A DNA stretch of 64,000 nucleotides from positions 19,158,168 to 19,222,167 of the forward strand of contig OZ038531.1 in assembly GCA_964036665.1 (NCBI GenBank), written 5' to 3'. The position numbers and the translations under genes were made by a program. Below the pieces are notes generated by a model. The model was not told the origin of the DNA. It searched no databases and saw nothing but the letters and a program-made list of their open reading frames with translations. Shown here piece by piece: positions 46,701 to 57,889 of the stretch (its first letter is position 1; each line of letters starts with the position of its first letter). The stretch is from Gordius sp. MW1. Lineage: Eukaryota > Nematomorpha > Gordioida > Gordea > Gordiidae.

Positions 46701-49700
46701 ATAGACGGGATGTTGGCTTTTTTAGGGCAGTTTGAATTAAAATATTGGCTTTTTGATGTCTAACATATTTATATTTGTTGGCTAGGCAATGTAGGGGATG
46801 CCTGGCTTGTTCATCCACCCCTACATTACAGTTACGACACGTAAAAGGTTTTGAAAATTTATTCCAAGCCGTAGAGCTATGGAATAGGAAATTTCTTGAT
46901 CTTCCAGCATCGTCCCTAAGAATATGGTGGGATAGGCCTCTAGCCATTCGTGGCCAGAGCCATCTAGCAGGAATGACCTTAGATTGGCACACTGGGCGGC
47001 ATCGCAGCCCGAAATTAGGTAATCGACGGAGCGCGACACCAGCCCAGCATCAATTGAATGAAGTAAAAAATCAAAGTTCTTAAAATTGAGACGGGGAGGG
47101 TAGGGGGGATCTAGTTACTTAGGGTTGATAAATTTTTCAACTTTCCACCATTAAATGATGGGAAAAAACTATTTTGCCATATATAAGAAGGGCAATTACT
47201 GGTAGCCTGGTAAAGGAGGTACGTGCTCTCGATGAGTTCGGGCCTGAGAAAATGCTGACTCCAACGCATTTGAAATTCCGTGTTGAAAGATTCGGGAAGA
47301 AATCCATACTTTTCCGATACTTTATTAAGCATGGCGTGAGTTTGAATGGCCGGCGAGAGGTCTCCGTACATGACCTAAGAAAGTGTAAAAAATTAAAAAA
47401 ATTTGAGGTTTTAAAGATTAAAGCTCCCAAAAAGGACTCTTCTATATTGTTGTTGTAAAAACGACTAGGTTTTGTTTTAGTCGACTAAACATAAACGGAC
47501 TAAAGATTTTTTGGTCTGTTTTTCTTAGTCGACCACTTGGCTTAGTTGAAATTCGAAAAAACAGCCCAGATTCAATCCTTAGTCTTGGTAGAACCAAAGA
47601 TCGAAACAATACCTAACCGTTTTTACAATACTATTGGGTACATTTCATTTTGACACTACAACAATAAAATACAAATTTTTAGATCGACTTAAATAATATT
47701 TAATATTTTGACTTCGGCCATGTTAACATTTTGAAGGAACTTCTTCGTTTATATAACAATTAATACATTTTTATGCGAGCTATAACCTTACCAGGTCATA
47801 CCTCAATGTAGCTCAAGGTTAAATCAATAAACCATTTTCTTTTTATTCTCATTAATTGAAAAAAATTTATAGGTTAAGTCAAAACGGAAGATAGAAATTA
47901 AAATTACTCAAACTAAAACGAATATTTATACTATATAGTTATTTTGTAATCGATAAAAAATCGCCGGAAAATTGCGAATTTGCAAAGTTTTTTTAAAGAG
48001 AACGCTAAGTTTTTTTAGCGTTTAACCAACTTGTAGACCCGGCCAAAAAGCGGAGAGAGCGTCCATGTATTCGTTAGCGAGAATATCCGGTCTCTGCATG
48101 TACACGTTGTAAATGAAGGGGTCATCTGACATATAGGTCCTGATGGCTACGTAATGCTAAGTGCAAATAAAATGTTCGAAAACGTTACTTTTTATGGTTG
48201 GATTAGAGGGAAAGGGGTCTAAAAATTTTCATTATTATTTTAAAAGTGGTTATATCGGTAATTTCCGATTAAAAATTGAGAGCGATTTGTATTGTAATAA
48301 CATTTTTTCGGAGGTTTTTGCCTTTCCCAGGCTACCATTTATTTTGGCCGCATTTTTTCTTATCTGTAATTACCTTAAAGTGATTTAAAAATTTTCCAAC
48401 GTGTCTTCTTGTTTTACCAATGATTATTACTATCATTATTAATATCAGTTACATTAATATTAATCAATGTCTAGAAGAGCTATAGCTTGAGTCAAGCCTG
48501 GATTTTAAGCAAAACTGTGCACATGCAATACAAGAAATGCCTTGGTGTAAGTATAATATGTTAGTTGAATATTGGCTTTAAACTTAAGTTACCCAATAAA
48601 TAGATTTACCCATCATTAAAAAAGGTTATCTATAATTTTATACAAATAATTATATAAAAACTATCCAAAAATAGTCAAACAAATTGATTTTTCTTCTTCA
48701 AATATCGATTAAACTATCGTGTAAAGTCTTCAAAGCCCAAATATCAAGCGACATCAAAATAAACTGTGCGCTAAAAAGGAACAATCCTTCCTAGCGAGAA
48801 TCGGATTGCGAATTGCGTAGAAAGCCTTAATAGTGTTGTAAAAACGGCTGAGCATTGTTTGGTCGACCTTTAGTTCTAGTCGACTAATGAAGTCACATAA
48901 ACAAACCGAAGTAATCAAAGGTCTGTTTATGTTTAGACGACCAAAACCAAAGAGCGACCAAACAAAACCGGGCCGTTTTCACGGCGCTAAACCACAACTC
49001 CTATAAGTGATATCAAAATGAAAAATATGATACAAAAAAATATGCTTTTTTAAGGCATAATCATACCTTAGCGAATCTGCGGTAGTATTTTCGATCACCT
49101 AGGAAGATGTAAGATTTGAGCAAATATTCGTAATAACTATCGGCCCCGGCACCCACCCCGCTTTCTTTTTCACTCCATTCCCCAGTTTCTACGTTTATGG
49201 AAGAACCAAGTAAATCGCTGAACGGGTCTCTAGCTGCCCAAAGAACGTCCAAAACCTTCTTGGCCTTATTCTAACCATGGCGAAAGTAAATTAACAACGT
49301 AAACAACAAATTATTGATGGTGTTTTACTGTTTAAAAAAGATGAAAACTTATATAATTTGCTAACGCTACGGGGTTTTACGTGCTATTCGATCTAAATTC
49401 TAAATCGTTGGCTAGGGTACAAGCAAAAGCAAGATAGAGGGTGAAAACTATTGTCGTAAAACGGCTGGATTTTGTTTGGTCGACCTTATAAACAGACCAA
49501 CAAAACCCAGCCGTTTTTACAATGCTTGTGGGAACTAACAATACAATAGATTCGCTGACCCTAACCTTAATTCCTTTCATTTCCTTTAGGAAATATAAAA
49601 ACTTTTTTCTTAAAAAGGTATTTTGATTTCGCTAGAATATAAGCTTTACTTCGAAAATGGGATTGTTTGTTAGACGGCTCAAGGCTGCAAATTCTAGCAA

Positions 49701-52243
49701 TAAGGTTCCTGCACACGCAGTGCACGTTTCTACCTTGTTCCAACCATTTTGCCCATTTAAACCGTGCCGCAAATTTACCTAGAAATATCGAAATATATTT
49801 TCAAAAATGTCAACAAATTTTAAAATAATAATAATTTTTGGTTTAGAGCTAATAGAGGTATATTTCGATTGTGAATGATACATGCGAGAAATTCATTAAA
49901 TCATTGTTATTTTAATAAACATGAAATAATTATAAAACTAAATTTTTGTTTATAATTTACAAAACACAATAAAATCTATTTTTTTATGAGAAGCTTTTAG
50001 CGGGCCCTACATATATCCGGGCCCTGCCCGAGCCCATTAAGATTATACAAAAATAGATGATATTTATTGAAGCTTAACAGAAAATGAATGGTAAACAACC
50101 AGTGATCTTTAGTTAATTTTAATGTTGAGAAATACGAGAAAATTTACTGTAAAAGCTCACTTTTTGATTTTGCAAAAGGGCCATTCCATGTCGATTCGTC
50201 AAAAAAAAGACGATTTTCGACCGACTATTTCAGATCAGGATAATTTTTGGTGAGAGTGTAGGCCTCATTTATTAGATTAATTTCTGAAAGTTTTAGCCAT
50301 TTTGGGCCAATACTTTTTAAGTTATGGACGTTTAAAGGGCCAAAATCACGTTCGGGAGCGTTTTATCGATTTTACTATTTTTGTCATATTTTTGAAAGTA
50401 ATTGCCTTATTCACTCAAATTTTGGCGAATTTTGTTTCTAAAAAAATTCTCTATCGAAATAATTTAATCAAAAACCTCAAACTTTTGCGGTTAATTTTTT
50501 GTGGTAAAACTAGTGAAAAATCATAAAAACATATTTCTCCGGTATATGAAATCACCAATTTCACAATGTGAACTCCTTTATGATTCATCATCATATTTCA
50601 TTCATAAAATGTTTGGGCGCGGCTACGAGATGGTCAAAAATTCGAAAAATTGCATTTTCAACAAAAATATTTATAGATGGCGGTATAATCAATTATCACA
50701 AGAACATATTATGGTGTTTGTTTTTTATCAAATTACAAATTTTTAAAAAATATATGGTAAATAAATAATATTGGATTAAAAATCAACTTAAATTTTGAAC
50801 TTTTATCTACGAGGTGGGCAAGTAACCGAGTTTGAAAATAACTTTAGGTTTAATTAAGATAAAAAAATGGTCACAACTTGCAAAATTTTTTTTTTAAAAT
50901 ACCTTTCATCCTGCATAAATTATTTATTTTTAGCATGGAGTATCAGTATAAAAATAAAAATATGAGCAATTTTGCCATCATATTAGTATTTATTTATTTT
51001 TTCAACCTCATATTAATTTTAGCATACCCCTATATCATTTAAGTTAAAATTCAAGATCTAATTTTCAAACTCGGATAATTTTGGACCCAAGATGAAATCA
51101 ATCACAAGCCAAACTCAAGAATTAAAAGAAAACTATTTTTTTTAACAACTCTTCTATTGATTAAAGATTAAGTTGTGGTAAATAGGAAATACCTTAGAAT
51201 ATGGTATACCAGTCTGGCTTGCAAATGCGGGCAACAGTCTATTTCCTATATCACTTGCCATATGTAATAATTCATCGTTATACCAGTGGAAGTATTGTGT
51301 ATATTCTGAATTTGTTTTAGATTTCAAATCTTGATCGACGTGTGAAGAGTGAGAGAAGTAGTTGCGTAACATAAGAACCAAGATATGAGAGCTTAGTAAA
51401 CCTCTAAAAAATATGTTTGATATGTAAATTAAAGGGGTTGTGTCATAATAAATTTAATAGGCACTTATAAAAATTTTTAAACAAAAAGTTACCCAAGAAT
51501 CCTTATGTTTGTTTCAAAAACAGAAACAGCAATATCTTTATCAAAATTCACATATTCAATAACTTTTTTAACAGCATCTTCAAATAATTCAAATTCTTGC
51601 ATAATCTTTAATAGTGTCAATGATCTTTATTGGATATAGTTAACTTACCACAAGAGTATCCATACCATCAATTAAGGTTAGAGAAAAACTAAAGCATGAA
51701 TAATGTAATATATTAGCATAGCAATTTAATAATTTATATAAATAGTATGCAATTTAATTAATATACAAATATGGTTGGTTACTTTCCAAGAATGTCATCA
51801 ATATCCCCTCTCCCATGACTATTTGTTTGCCTATAACGACCTTTACAAGATATAGGTAAGATTTCATCGGCTGGAAACGCATGTTGCTGTTTAATTGAAG
51901 TCAAAATGAAATTAATTAATAAATAGAAAAATCATATTTGTATAAGTATTGTTATGTTAATATACCATATAGGAATCAAAAGCAAACAAATACATTTCTT
52001 TAGCTTGATTTCTGATATATTCAAAACTTTAAACAAGAATTTTTATTTATACCTAAGCAGAGCTTTTTCATACAAGTCCATGCAAAAGTGCATGTCAAAA
52101 ACTATAACGTAAAATAAAAATCTAATATAGGCATTTGGGGGGCTTGGCCAAAAATAATTTACTAATCCCATAATAACGTGTTGGAATGAATGTATTGTAA
52201 TATAATTCAGCTGATTAATTAATAGCCCACAAATAACCATCAT
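40800..52243 (-). CDS. EDEM3-like ER degradation-enhancing alpha-mannosidase (GH47 + PA domain), ~15 exons
   Basis: Exons (sense order): 52243-52053 (start ATG, hydrophobic N-terminus), 52026-51966, 51886-51783, 51688-51649, 51605-51493, 51403-51193, 49778-49650, 49270-49067, 48156-48031, 47374-47200, 46073-~45735, ~43937-43712, 42995-42907, 42122-41642 and 41062-40800. Phases agree at every junction except 45735/43937, whose sites are unresolved. GH47 motifs: [40 protein letters not shown] (catalytic Glu), [78 protein letters not shown] and [11 protein letters not shown] protease-associated domain ([20 protein letters not shown]) follows, as in EDEM3. EDEMs trim mannose from misfolded glycoproteins for ERAD. 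The total is roughly 900 residues, EDEM3-like. The C-terminus lacks a KDEL-type signal. Long introns carry transposon insertions. Confidence 0.9.
41468..41623. mobile_element. Family A element in the last EDEM intron
   Basis: CATGGGAATAGC at left with a G tract, CAATAATGATTTAGGGAGG and a right end CTTGGCTACGCCCATG. It lies 18 nt inside the donor of intron 41641-41063. Flanking octamers do not match well. Confidence 0.75.
42907..42995 (-). other. Short EDEM exon inferred from splice phase
   Basis: After a GGGTAG acceptor the frame reads [19 protein letters not shown] and continues to a CAA-GTAAAA donor. The phase fits both neighbours: the preceding exon ends in phase 1 giving a Glu codon, and the following exon starts in phase 0. 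It has no recognised domain; it falls in the region between the GH47 and PA domains. Listed separately because it rests on phase and openness only. Confidence 0.6.
43399..43543. mobile_element. Family B element in EDEM intron
   Basis: TTCTTAAAACGGCTCGGTTT at left, CCCAGCCGTTTTTACATTGG at right. The interior has TTGGTCGACC and GGTCTGTTTATCTTAGTCGA. Confidence 0.7.
44858..44974. mobile_element. Family B element in EDEM intron, left end truncated
   Basis: TTTGGTCGGCC, GGTCGACTAAACGTAAACGG and TTTTTCTTAGTCG, ending CAGCCGTTTTTACGACAC. Confidence 0.7.
45197..45397. mobile_element. Family B element in EDEM intron, both ends preserved
   Basis: TA-GTGTTGTAAAAAGGATTGG at left and CCGTTTTTACAACAC-TA at right. 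The best-preserved copy of the family. Confidence 0.85.
46131..46162. repeat. Left copy of a 32-bp target-site duplication
   Basis: Begins TCCACCATTAAATGATGGG and ends AAAACTATTTT. Identical to 47144-47175, flanking the retroelement in this EDEM intron. Confidence 0.9.
46163..47143 (-). mobile_element. 5'-truncated YLDD/RPDG retroelement inserted in EDEM intron 10
   Basis: Minus-strand reading from 47143 gives a short RT remnant, [20 protein letters not shown], a [18 protein letters not shown] Zn knuckle (near 46830), [16 protein letters not shown], then [14 protein letters not shown] and a stop at about 46238. The element is flanked by an exact 32-bp direct repeat (46131-46162 and 47144-47175), so both boundaries are exact and the copy is 981 bp. 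No poly-A run stands at the 3' (left) end. The last frame is open for 146 codons, suggesting a fairly young insertion; one frame change near 46730-46840 interrupts it. Confidence 0.92.
47144..47175. repeat. Right copy of the 32-bp target-site duplication
   Basis: Identical over 32 bases to 46131-46162. It lies 25 bp inside the EDEM intron from the donor at 47199. Confidence 0.9.
47447..47631. mobile_element. Family B element in EDEM intron 9
   Basis: TTGTTGTAAAAACGACTAGG at left, CCGTTTTTACAATAC-TA at right, with GTCGACTAAACATAAACGG and TTTTTCTTAGTCGACC inside. Confidence 0.8.
48831..48989. mobile_element. Family B element in EDEM intron 8
   Basis: TA-GTGTTGTAAAAACGGCTGAG at left, GGGCCGTTTTCACGGCGC-TA at right. 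Confidence 0.8.
49450..49527. mobile_element. Family B element in EDEM intron 7, shortest copy
   Basis: TTGTCGTAAAACGGCTGG, a very short middle TTGGTCGACC...AACAGACCAACA and CCCAGCCGTTTTTACAATGC. It is only about 78 bp, a hairpin reduced almost to its terminal repeats. Confidence 0.75.
49995..51150. other. Long EDEM intron 6 filled by repeat-like DNA
   Basis: CGGGCCC blocks at 50000-50035 are followed by a block starting GGCCATTCCATGTCGATTCG (50171) that has open frames but no protein motif. It looks like a dispersed noncoding element. Intron runs 51192-49779 (1414 nt). Confidence 0.5.
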
Positions 52244-52299
52244 AGTAATGATAGAGAATTTTGCGCTGAACAATATCTATTTTTAGTCTATTTTCAAAT

Positions 52300-53160
52300 T
52301 TCAGTTTTTTAGATAAGCGAGGTTGAAGGTGCAAAAAACGGCCATTTAAACCTTTTTGTGGCTATATTGCCACGGAATTTGTAATTTATATTGAAAAATA
52401 TTAATTTATTGCTGTAGATTAAAGTATCATCTATAAATCCACTATTTTGGTTTATTTGTTCCACCCCTGTAATCAAATATTCGCGTTGACGTGAACCCCT
52501 TCCCTTATTAAAATTCTTACCACTACGGTTGGAAAACGGATTACATTTGATTAGATACGGCGAACACGATGTTTGCATCTTTTTCCCTTCACTTATTCTC
52601 CTCTTTTTATTCTTCACTTCCGCCCTGTCGTACCCCTTTAAACGCGTATAATTCCCCCCCCCCCCATGTACCCTTTCATTCGATTATTTGCAAAAGTTCA
52701 TTGATTGTGAGATTTCTTAACATTGTCGGGTCTTTTGATCTTATAACATCTGCCTATCAGAGGCATACTCACTGAGTAACCCCTCTTTTCCTTTCCATTT
52801 AATTTCAGTACGTGTGTTACATTACCCCCTTCCCCCGCGCTTATACGTATTTGTTATTTCTTCCCCTATTGATCAACATCAATACGCATCATTGATTTTT
52901 TTAAACAACATATTGTATCGATAGTTGTGTGATTTATTTATTAATTATATTTATAACTTATACACGTAGTGATGATGAAATAAAAATGTAGTGAAAGAAT
53001 TAAAAGTATATTGTGGCTGGGGGAGTCCTTTACCTTTTTCCCCCTGCCATCCACCCGGCCGTCTGACTATAGTCTCCCAACATATGCCCCATCTTTCCTT
53101 TCAATTCTCCCAATTAATTCCTGATGATTCCCCTTCCTTCAAACTTTTATTATCTTAATT
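52300..53160. repeat. Dispersed repeat near the 5' end of the EDEM gene (copy of 7985-8480)
   Basis: From about 52640: CCCCCC tract, AAAAGTTCATTGATTG, TTTTGATCTTATAAC, CAATACGCATCATTGATTTTT, and CAATTCTCCCAATTAATTCCTGATG. The same order occurs at 7985-8480. The part 52300-52640 has an open frame on the minus strand without recognisable motifs. Confidence 0.5.
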
Positions 53161-54153
53161 CATATTCTTTAGGGATGTAATACGCCCCTTTCAGGTGCGC
53201 TTGGATAGATATGGGGGCGGGAGTGGAAGAGAAGGAGAAAGGAACCACCAAACAAGCTTCCTCCCTGTGTAAATCAAGTAAGGCTAAATCTTATCCGCAC
53301 CAAGTCACATCAACCTGAAATATAAGTTGACTTAGGTTCATTTTGAGGATCAAATAAGTTCTAGAATTTCCTTGAGTACCAAGTTACTTGAGAGTCTGAA
53401 TTTGCCTTTGTGTTATCTGACAGTCTCATCTTACTTAAAAACACACTTTATTACTCCCAAGTACATCCTTTCACTTGTCCTTTTAAGCTGTAACGATAAT
53501 CTTACACATTAAACCCACATGACCATGATGGACCAAACTCCTCTAACCACCTTATTAAATAAGCGCCCTCGCCTTTTCATTCGTAACTTTGAAAGTATAT
53601 ATTATGCAAAGAGAGAAGTGCATTAAGAGGTGGGCCCTTTATGTCGCAATTAAGATCGCACCATCTACGGCGAATGTCTTGTAACGTAATTACATATCTC
53701 TCTTACAGTCAAGTCATAAGGTTTTCACCTTTTTAGGCACTTAGGGAAATAGCATTTTTAAAATTCAATTTGTTCAAGTTTTTATAATTAATTTCTTTTA
53801 TGCTGATAAACTTTTACGGTAAAAAATTTGGATTTATGACTGACAATTTCAGTTTTCCCAATTTATACCGAATCTTCGCACTAGCAAATATATTGGATAT
53901 GTATGGGAAAAGAAAATAACCCACACAAGTCTTTATCAACTTGTATAAGGCTAAGGACATGCCTTATCTATTTGATATGGTGGTTCTAGAGAACCAAACT
54001 ATACCAAATGTATGTACTTTATGAAAAATTGAATGAATCCTCATTTCCTTGAGTTATAACCACAAAGGATACATCCAAGATCTGCATGAGCAAGTGCATA
54101 AAGCTCCTTTTTAATCTATATAATTTTGTACATGATAACGAAAGGGTTGTTAG
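53161..54153. other. AT-rich DNA without recognised gene
   Basis: No supported feature. Confidence 0.4.
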
Positions 54154-54161
54154 TGTAGAGC

Positions 54162-54338
54162 CATGGGCGTAGCCAAGGGGGGGGGGGCGCCCCCCCCCCT
54201 AAATGGCGGAAAAAAAATTTTAAATGCAAAAAGCTTTAAAAATTAAAAAAAAATTATGTTTTGCCCCTCCCCCCCCCCCCCTAATTGAACTTCTGAACGT
54301 TTTGCCCCCCCCCAATCCAAAACCTGGCTACCCCCATG
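54162..54338. mobile_element. Family A element, near-exact TSD
   Basis: CATGGGCGTAGCCAAGG ... CCTGGCTACCCCCATG. Flanks TGTAGAGC (54154-54161) and TGTAGACC (54339-54346) agree at 7 of 8. Confidence 0.85.
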
Positions 54339-54346
54339 TGTAGACC

Positions 54347-55280
54347 CCAATTCGATCTGCATGCACAGGGTAAGTTGTGGTATAAATTTATTGGTAGTAG
54401 TTATAATTGTGGCATATGGCGAGTTATTATTATTTATACTGATGTTATGGGATTATTAATGTTTATGCTGATTTTTCCGGATTATTATTGTTTATGCCAA
54501 TATTATGATTTAATCCAAATCTCGAAATATTATTTATGCTTATGCCGATTTTACAATTTCATCCAAAGCATTTCGTTTATTGTGGTATACGTATATACCA
54601 CGTTTTAAGGATCGCGGTATTACTTTGATCTTACTTAGATCTTTTTTATTATTTGTAACGTAAAAGGGTTGAAGAATGGTCCTGCAATCCTTGTAATTAA
54701 AAAAAGGAATTGGTCAAAGAAAGGCACTTCTACAGCGGGTTAACCTAGACGCGGAAGTGGTTAAGTTTCTTCGCTCTTTTTTTTAATTACTTTTTATTTT
54801 TTACTTAGCAACATCTGCTATTCATCGCACAGCCCCGTCTGAAGATTTCTAGTACAACGAACGTTCAATCAAACCCACCATTCAGGGGAGATTTAACAGC
54901 TATAAATACAAAATCTCGCATCTTAATCTTTTTAAATTTTCCCCAATCTTTGTACTTTTTCCGCAAACCATTTGTAATTGTCCCCAATCACTTTACGTTT
55001 TCCCCAATTATAGTAGTTTTCCCGAATATTATTTTATTTTCTCTTCGCAAATCATTTTAATTGTAAACCCCCCTTTTATTGTTTTAAATATTTATTTGTA
55101 TTCGCATAAATGAAGTAAATACTATGTTTCTTGTTTAAAGCCTTATTACTTACATCGCGCCCCCCCCCCCTTTCGCCGGCTACATCAATTACCAGAGTTT
55201 GGTATCGGAACTATTTGGGTAAACCTAAATGGGTGTTAGGTGTGATTATTGAACAATTAGGTACAAAAATTTATAAACCC
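54347..55280. other. AT-rich DNA without recognised gene
   Basis: Short near-repeats of 'ttatgctgatt(t)' (54420-54545) and TTTCCCC(A/G)A(A/T) (54940-55030) are seen; no gene. Confidence 0.4.
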
Positions 55281-55289
55281 AAGGCCTCA

Positions 55290-56340
55290 TAGAGTAACGA
55301 TAAAGTCACAGACTAGCTAGACTGCTTAAACGCACAAAATGTGTACCCTTTTTCCCGCCATTTTGATGTGAACATGGTAAAGTGGTGATTATATAGATAT
55401 TAGTAATTTTTGTAAATTAAATAATCTTAAAAAGTGTGGTGTTCCACTTATTCATAATTTTACTTAACTTTTTTTTATTACCGCTTTTACTCAGAAGTTT
55501 TAGTTAAAGAAACGTTTACTTTGGAAATGTGCCAAGTAATCGTGTTGTTATAAAATCGTTAGTTAAGCGCGCACATAAAGGACTAGCTTATCTGTTATTG
55601 TTTGTTTATTCCCCCCCCCCACACTACATATAATTAGTTATACGCGTTCCTGTTTATGATATTCATGATTGTTAATATCTCTATGATAAAAATAGATCGT
55701 TTATTTATTATTACCATTTTCTTATCGATCATAATGACATCGCAGATAGATATATTATATTACCTCGCTATCACTCCTTGATTATTAATTAATTATTTTT
55801 TTGGTGTGGTAGAAAATAAATAAAGAAAATGTAACGTATCTTAAACAAGAAATTTCGCGGATGCAGATTATCGCAAATACATTTTATCGCGGATGTATAA
55901 ATAAATAAATTAAAAATAGATATTATTCAACCTTTAAAAATTAAATAAATCCTGTTATTATTATTATTTGGAGGATTTAAAAGTGGCGCTGGAAAGTTTG
56001 GTTAAGTAGATTTATACTATCCACTATTACACCGATTATTATTCGAGAACCTATGCTCTTTAATTCACAAGATGGAGATCATCTAAAAGTGCAAGAAAAA
56101 TTCCTCAATTGTCCGGAAACAAATGGCCAATAAATCCTTTTTTTCTATTTTTGGGGATTTATTAAAAAGGTAAATAAAAAAATATTGAATTGGGTAGATA
56201 TCAAAAACAGCATTCTAAAATAAATATCATGTTTGTTTAATAAATATAGCGCCATTTATATTATGTATAATATTAATCTATTGACGTACGTTTAAATTTA
56301 TAAACTAGTGAGTATGGTAAATTGATTGTTATTGACCAAA
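55290..56340 (+). repeat. Interspersed repeat, larger relative of 2960-3362
   Basis: Begins CACAGACTAGCTAGACTGCTTAA and ends near TAAACTAGTGAGTATGGTAAATTGATTGTTAT. Blocks AAGTGGTGATTATATAGAT and TTTAATAAATATAGCGCCATTTATATTA are the reverse complements of parts of 2960-3362. Probably a ~1-kb nonautonomous element of which the other copy is internally deleted. Confidence 0.55.
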
Positions 56341-56906
56341 ACATTTTTATTCAATTTATTTCTTATATTAATTCTTAATTTTTGATCTATATTACGCGAA
56401 TGATTATGAAAAAGAATTTTAAGATTTTTCAAAACTATTAAATTAATTAAAAAATTTAAATGTGTAAAATCTTGATTAATAAGGTGATTGTTTAATGTAT
56501 TAATAAAAGAACTGATTTGATGAGAAAATATTTTATTTAATATTATAAATTTATGTTTTTTTTGATAAATTCTAATTTTGATTTTATTAAAGATAGAGTA
56601 CGTAGTTTTACATATAGTATTAATTCTTTAGAGGGACATATTAAGCTAAAATTATATATATTGAATGATAATTATTATTCAAACAATTATTAGGAATAGT
56701 TGATAAAAATAACTATATAAAGCCTTAAAACTGATATTTCCTGCATTTCTTTAAATGAAATTATATATATTATTAATAAAATTCATCTGATTGGCCTTTT
56801 TCTGAAAGAGCAATTTATCTTGTTCTTAATAGGTGAATTAAAAATGTTTGTTACAAATTATTAATAAAAATAAATAATATAATATATAGTTTTGTAAATT
56901 ATAATC

Positions 56907-57107
56907 TTAATAATAAAAGTTTAGTGCTGGAAAATCAAAAATTATTGGAATGGCATCTTCTCTTAATTGATGATAGTCTGTTGAAGTTGGATAGAACATA
57001 TCCCTTATAAAATTATAAGAGCATACTCTAGAATGGATTGTTGATCGGAATTCCCTTTTTATCTTATGAATCCATGTTTTGAGAAGCTGGGGATTTTTCA
57101 TTGGAAA
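56907..57107 (-). pseudogene. THAP-domain exon (C-terminal half of the zinc finger)
   Basis: After an AATTGTAG acceptor (about 57108) the minus strand reads RFPMKNPQLLKTWIHKIKRE, then SRVCSYNFIRDMF, REDAIPIIFDFP, and stops at 56907. This is the second half of a THAP finger: FP, W, the Cys of the CxxHF pair with His replaced by Asn here, and the AVPTIF-like end. The first exon with the C2 pair was not found upstream, where the hAT fragment begins. THAP domains occur in P-element-type transposases and host genes. The missing His suggests decay. Confidence 0.7.
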
Positions 57108-57889
57108 CCTACAATTGTAAAAAAAATATGTAAAATTGTAAAAAAATATGATATATATTAACAAATGTTACTTAATTATGATAAGAATTAGAGATGGCAG
57201 TTTTGGGAAATTTCACGGGAAAATTGGGAAATTCCCACGGCAAATTCCTTAGAGAATTTTGTAATTTCCCTCATAGCTAATTACATGTGATATATCATAC
57301 ATTATGTTTTTAATAATCGACTATAGCTCGAGGCTATTTATTATGTAATTAATATTGGCGCTTAAAACATCTTACTTCTTTTTAATAAAATACTCAATTA
57401 ATTAATCATATTTTCATATCATGTCCAATATTGCATCATTTGTTTACTGGAAAAAAACTAAGCTACCGAGGCCTTCTTAAAAAATTCCATGAAGAACCAT
57501 GTTTCGTACTACATTATAAAAATGTTAATGATCTTGTTATTATGAAGTTATATCAATGCGCAAATATGACATTATAAGTGATGGATGGACTAATTTGCGT
57601 GGAGAAAAGGTAATCAATTTTAGAGTTATGACTTCAGCCCTTATATATTTAGGATGTATAAATATAGGTTTTAACTATCACACAGGAGAATATTTTTGTG
57701 AAGAAATAAGTAAAAATAATACAACAAATTGGCACAGAAAAATTGGTGCCGTTGTTAAAGATAATGAAGCCAATAATAAAAATTGGGAGCTTTTGAAAGC
57801 TAACTACACCATACTTGAGTGTTTTGGGTGTGCAGTCCATGGCTTGAACCTACTCATCATCAAAGATATTTGTTCAAAAAATAAAGTCA

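Noticed and set aside
50302-50768. Overlapping small open frames in EDEM intron 6
   Set aside because: No motif or splice context; they lie in a dispersed noncoding repeat-like block.
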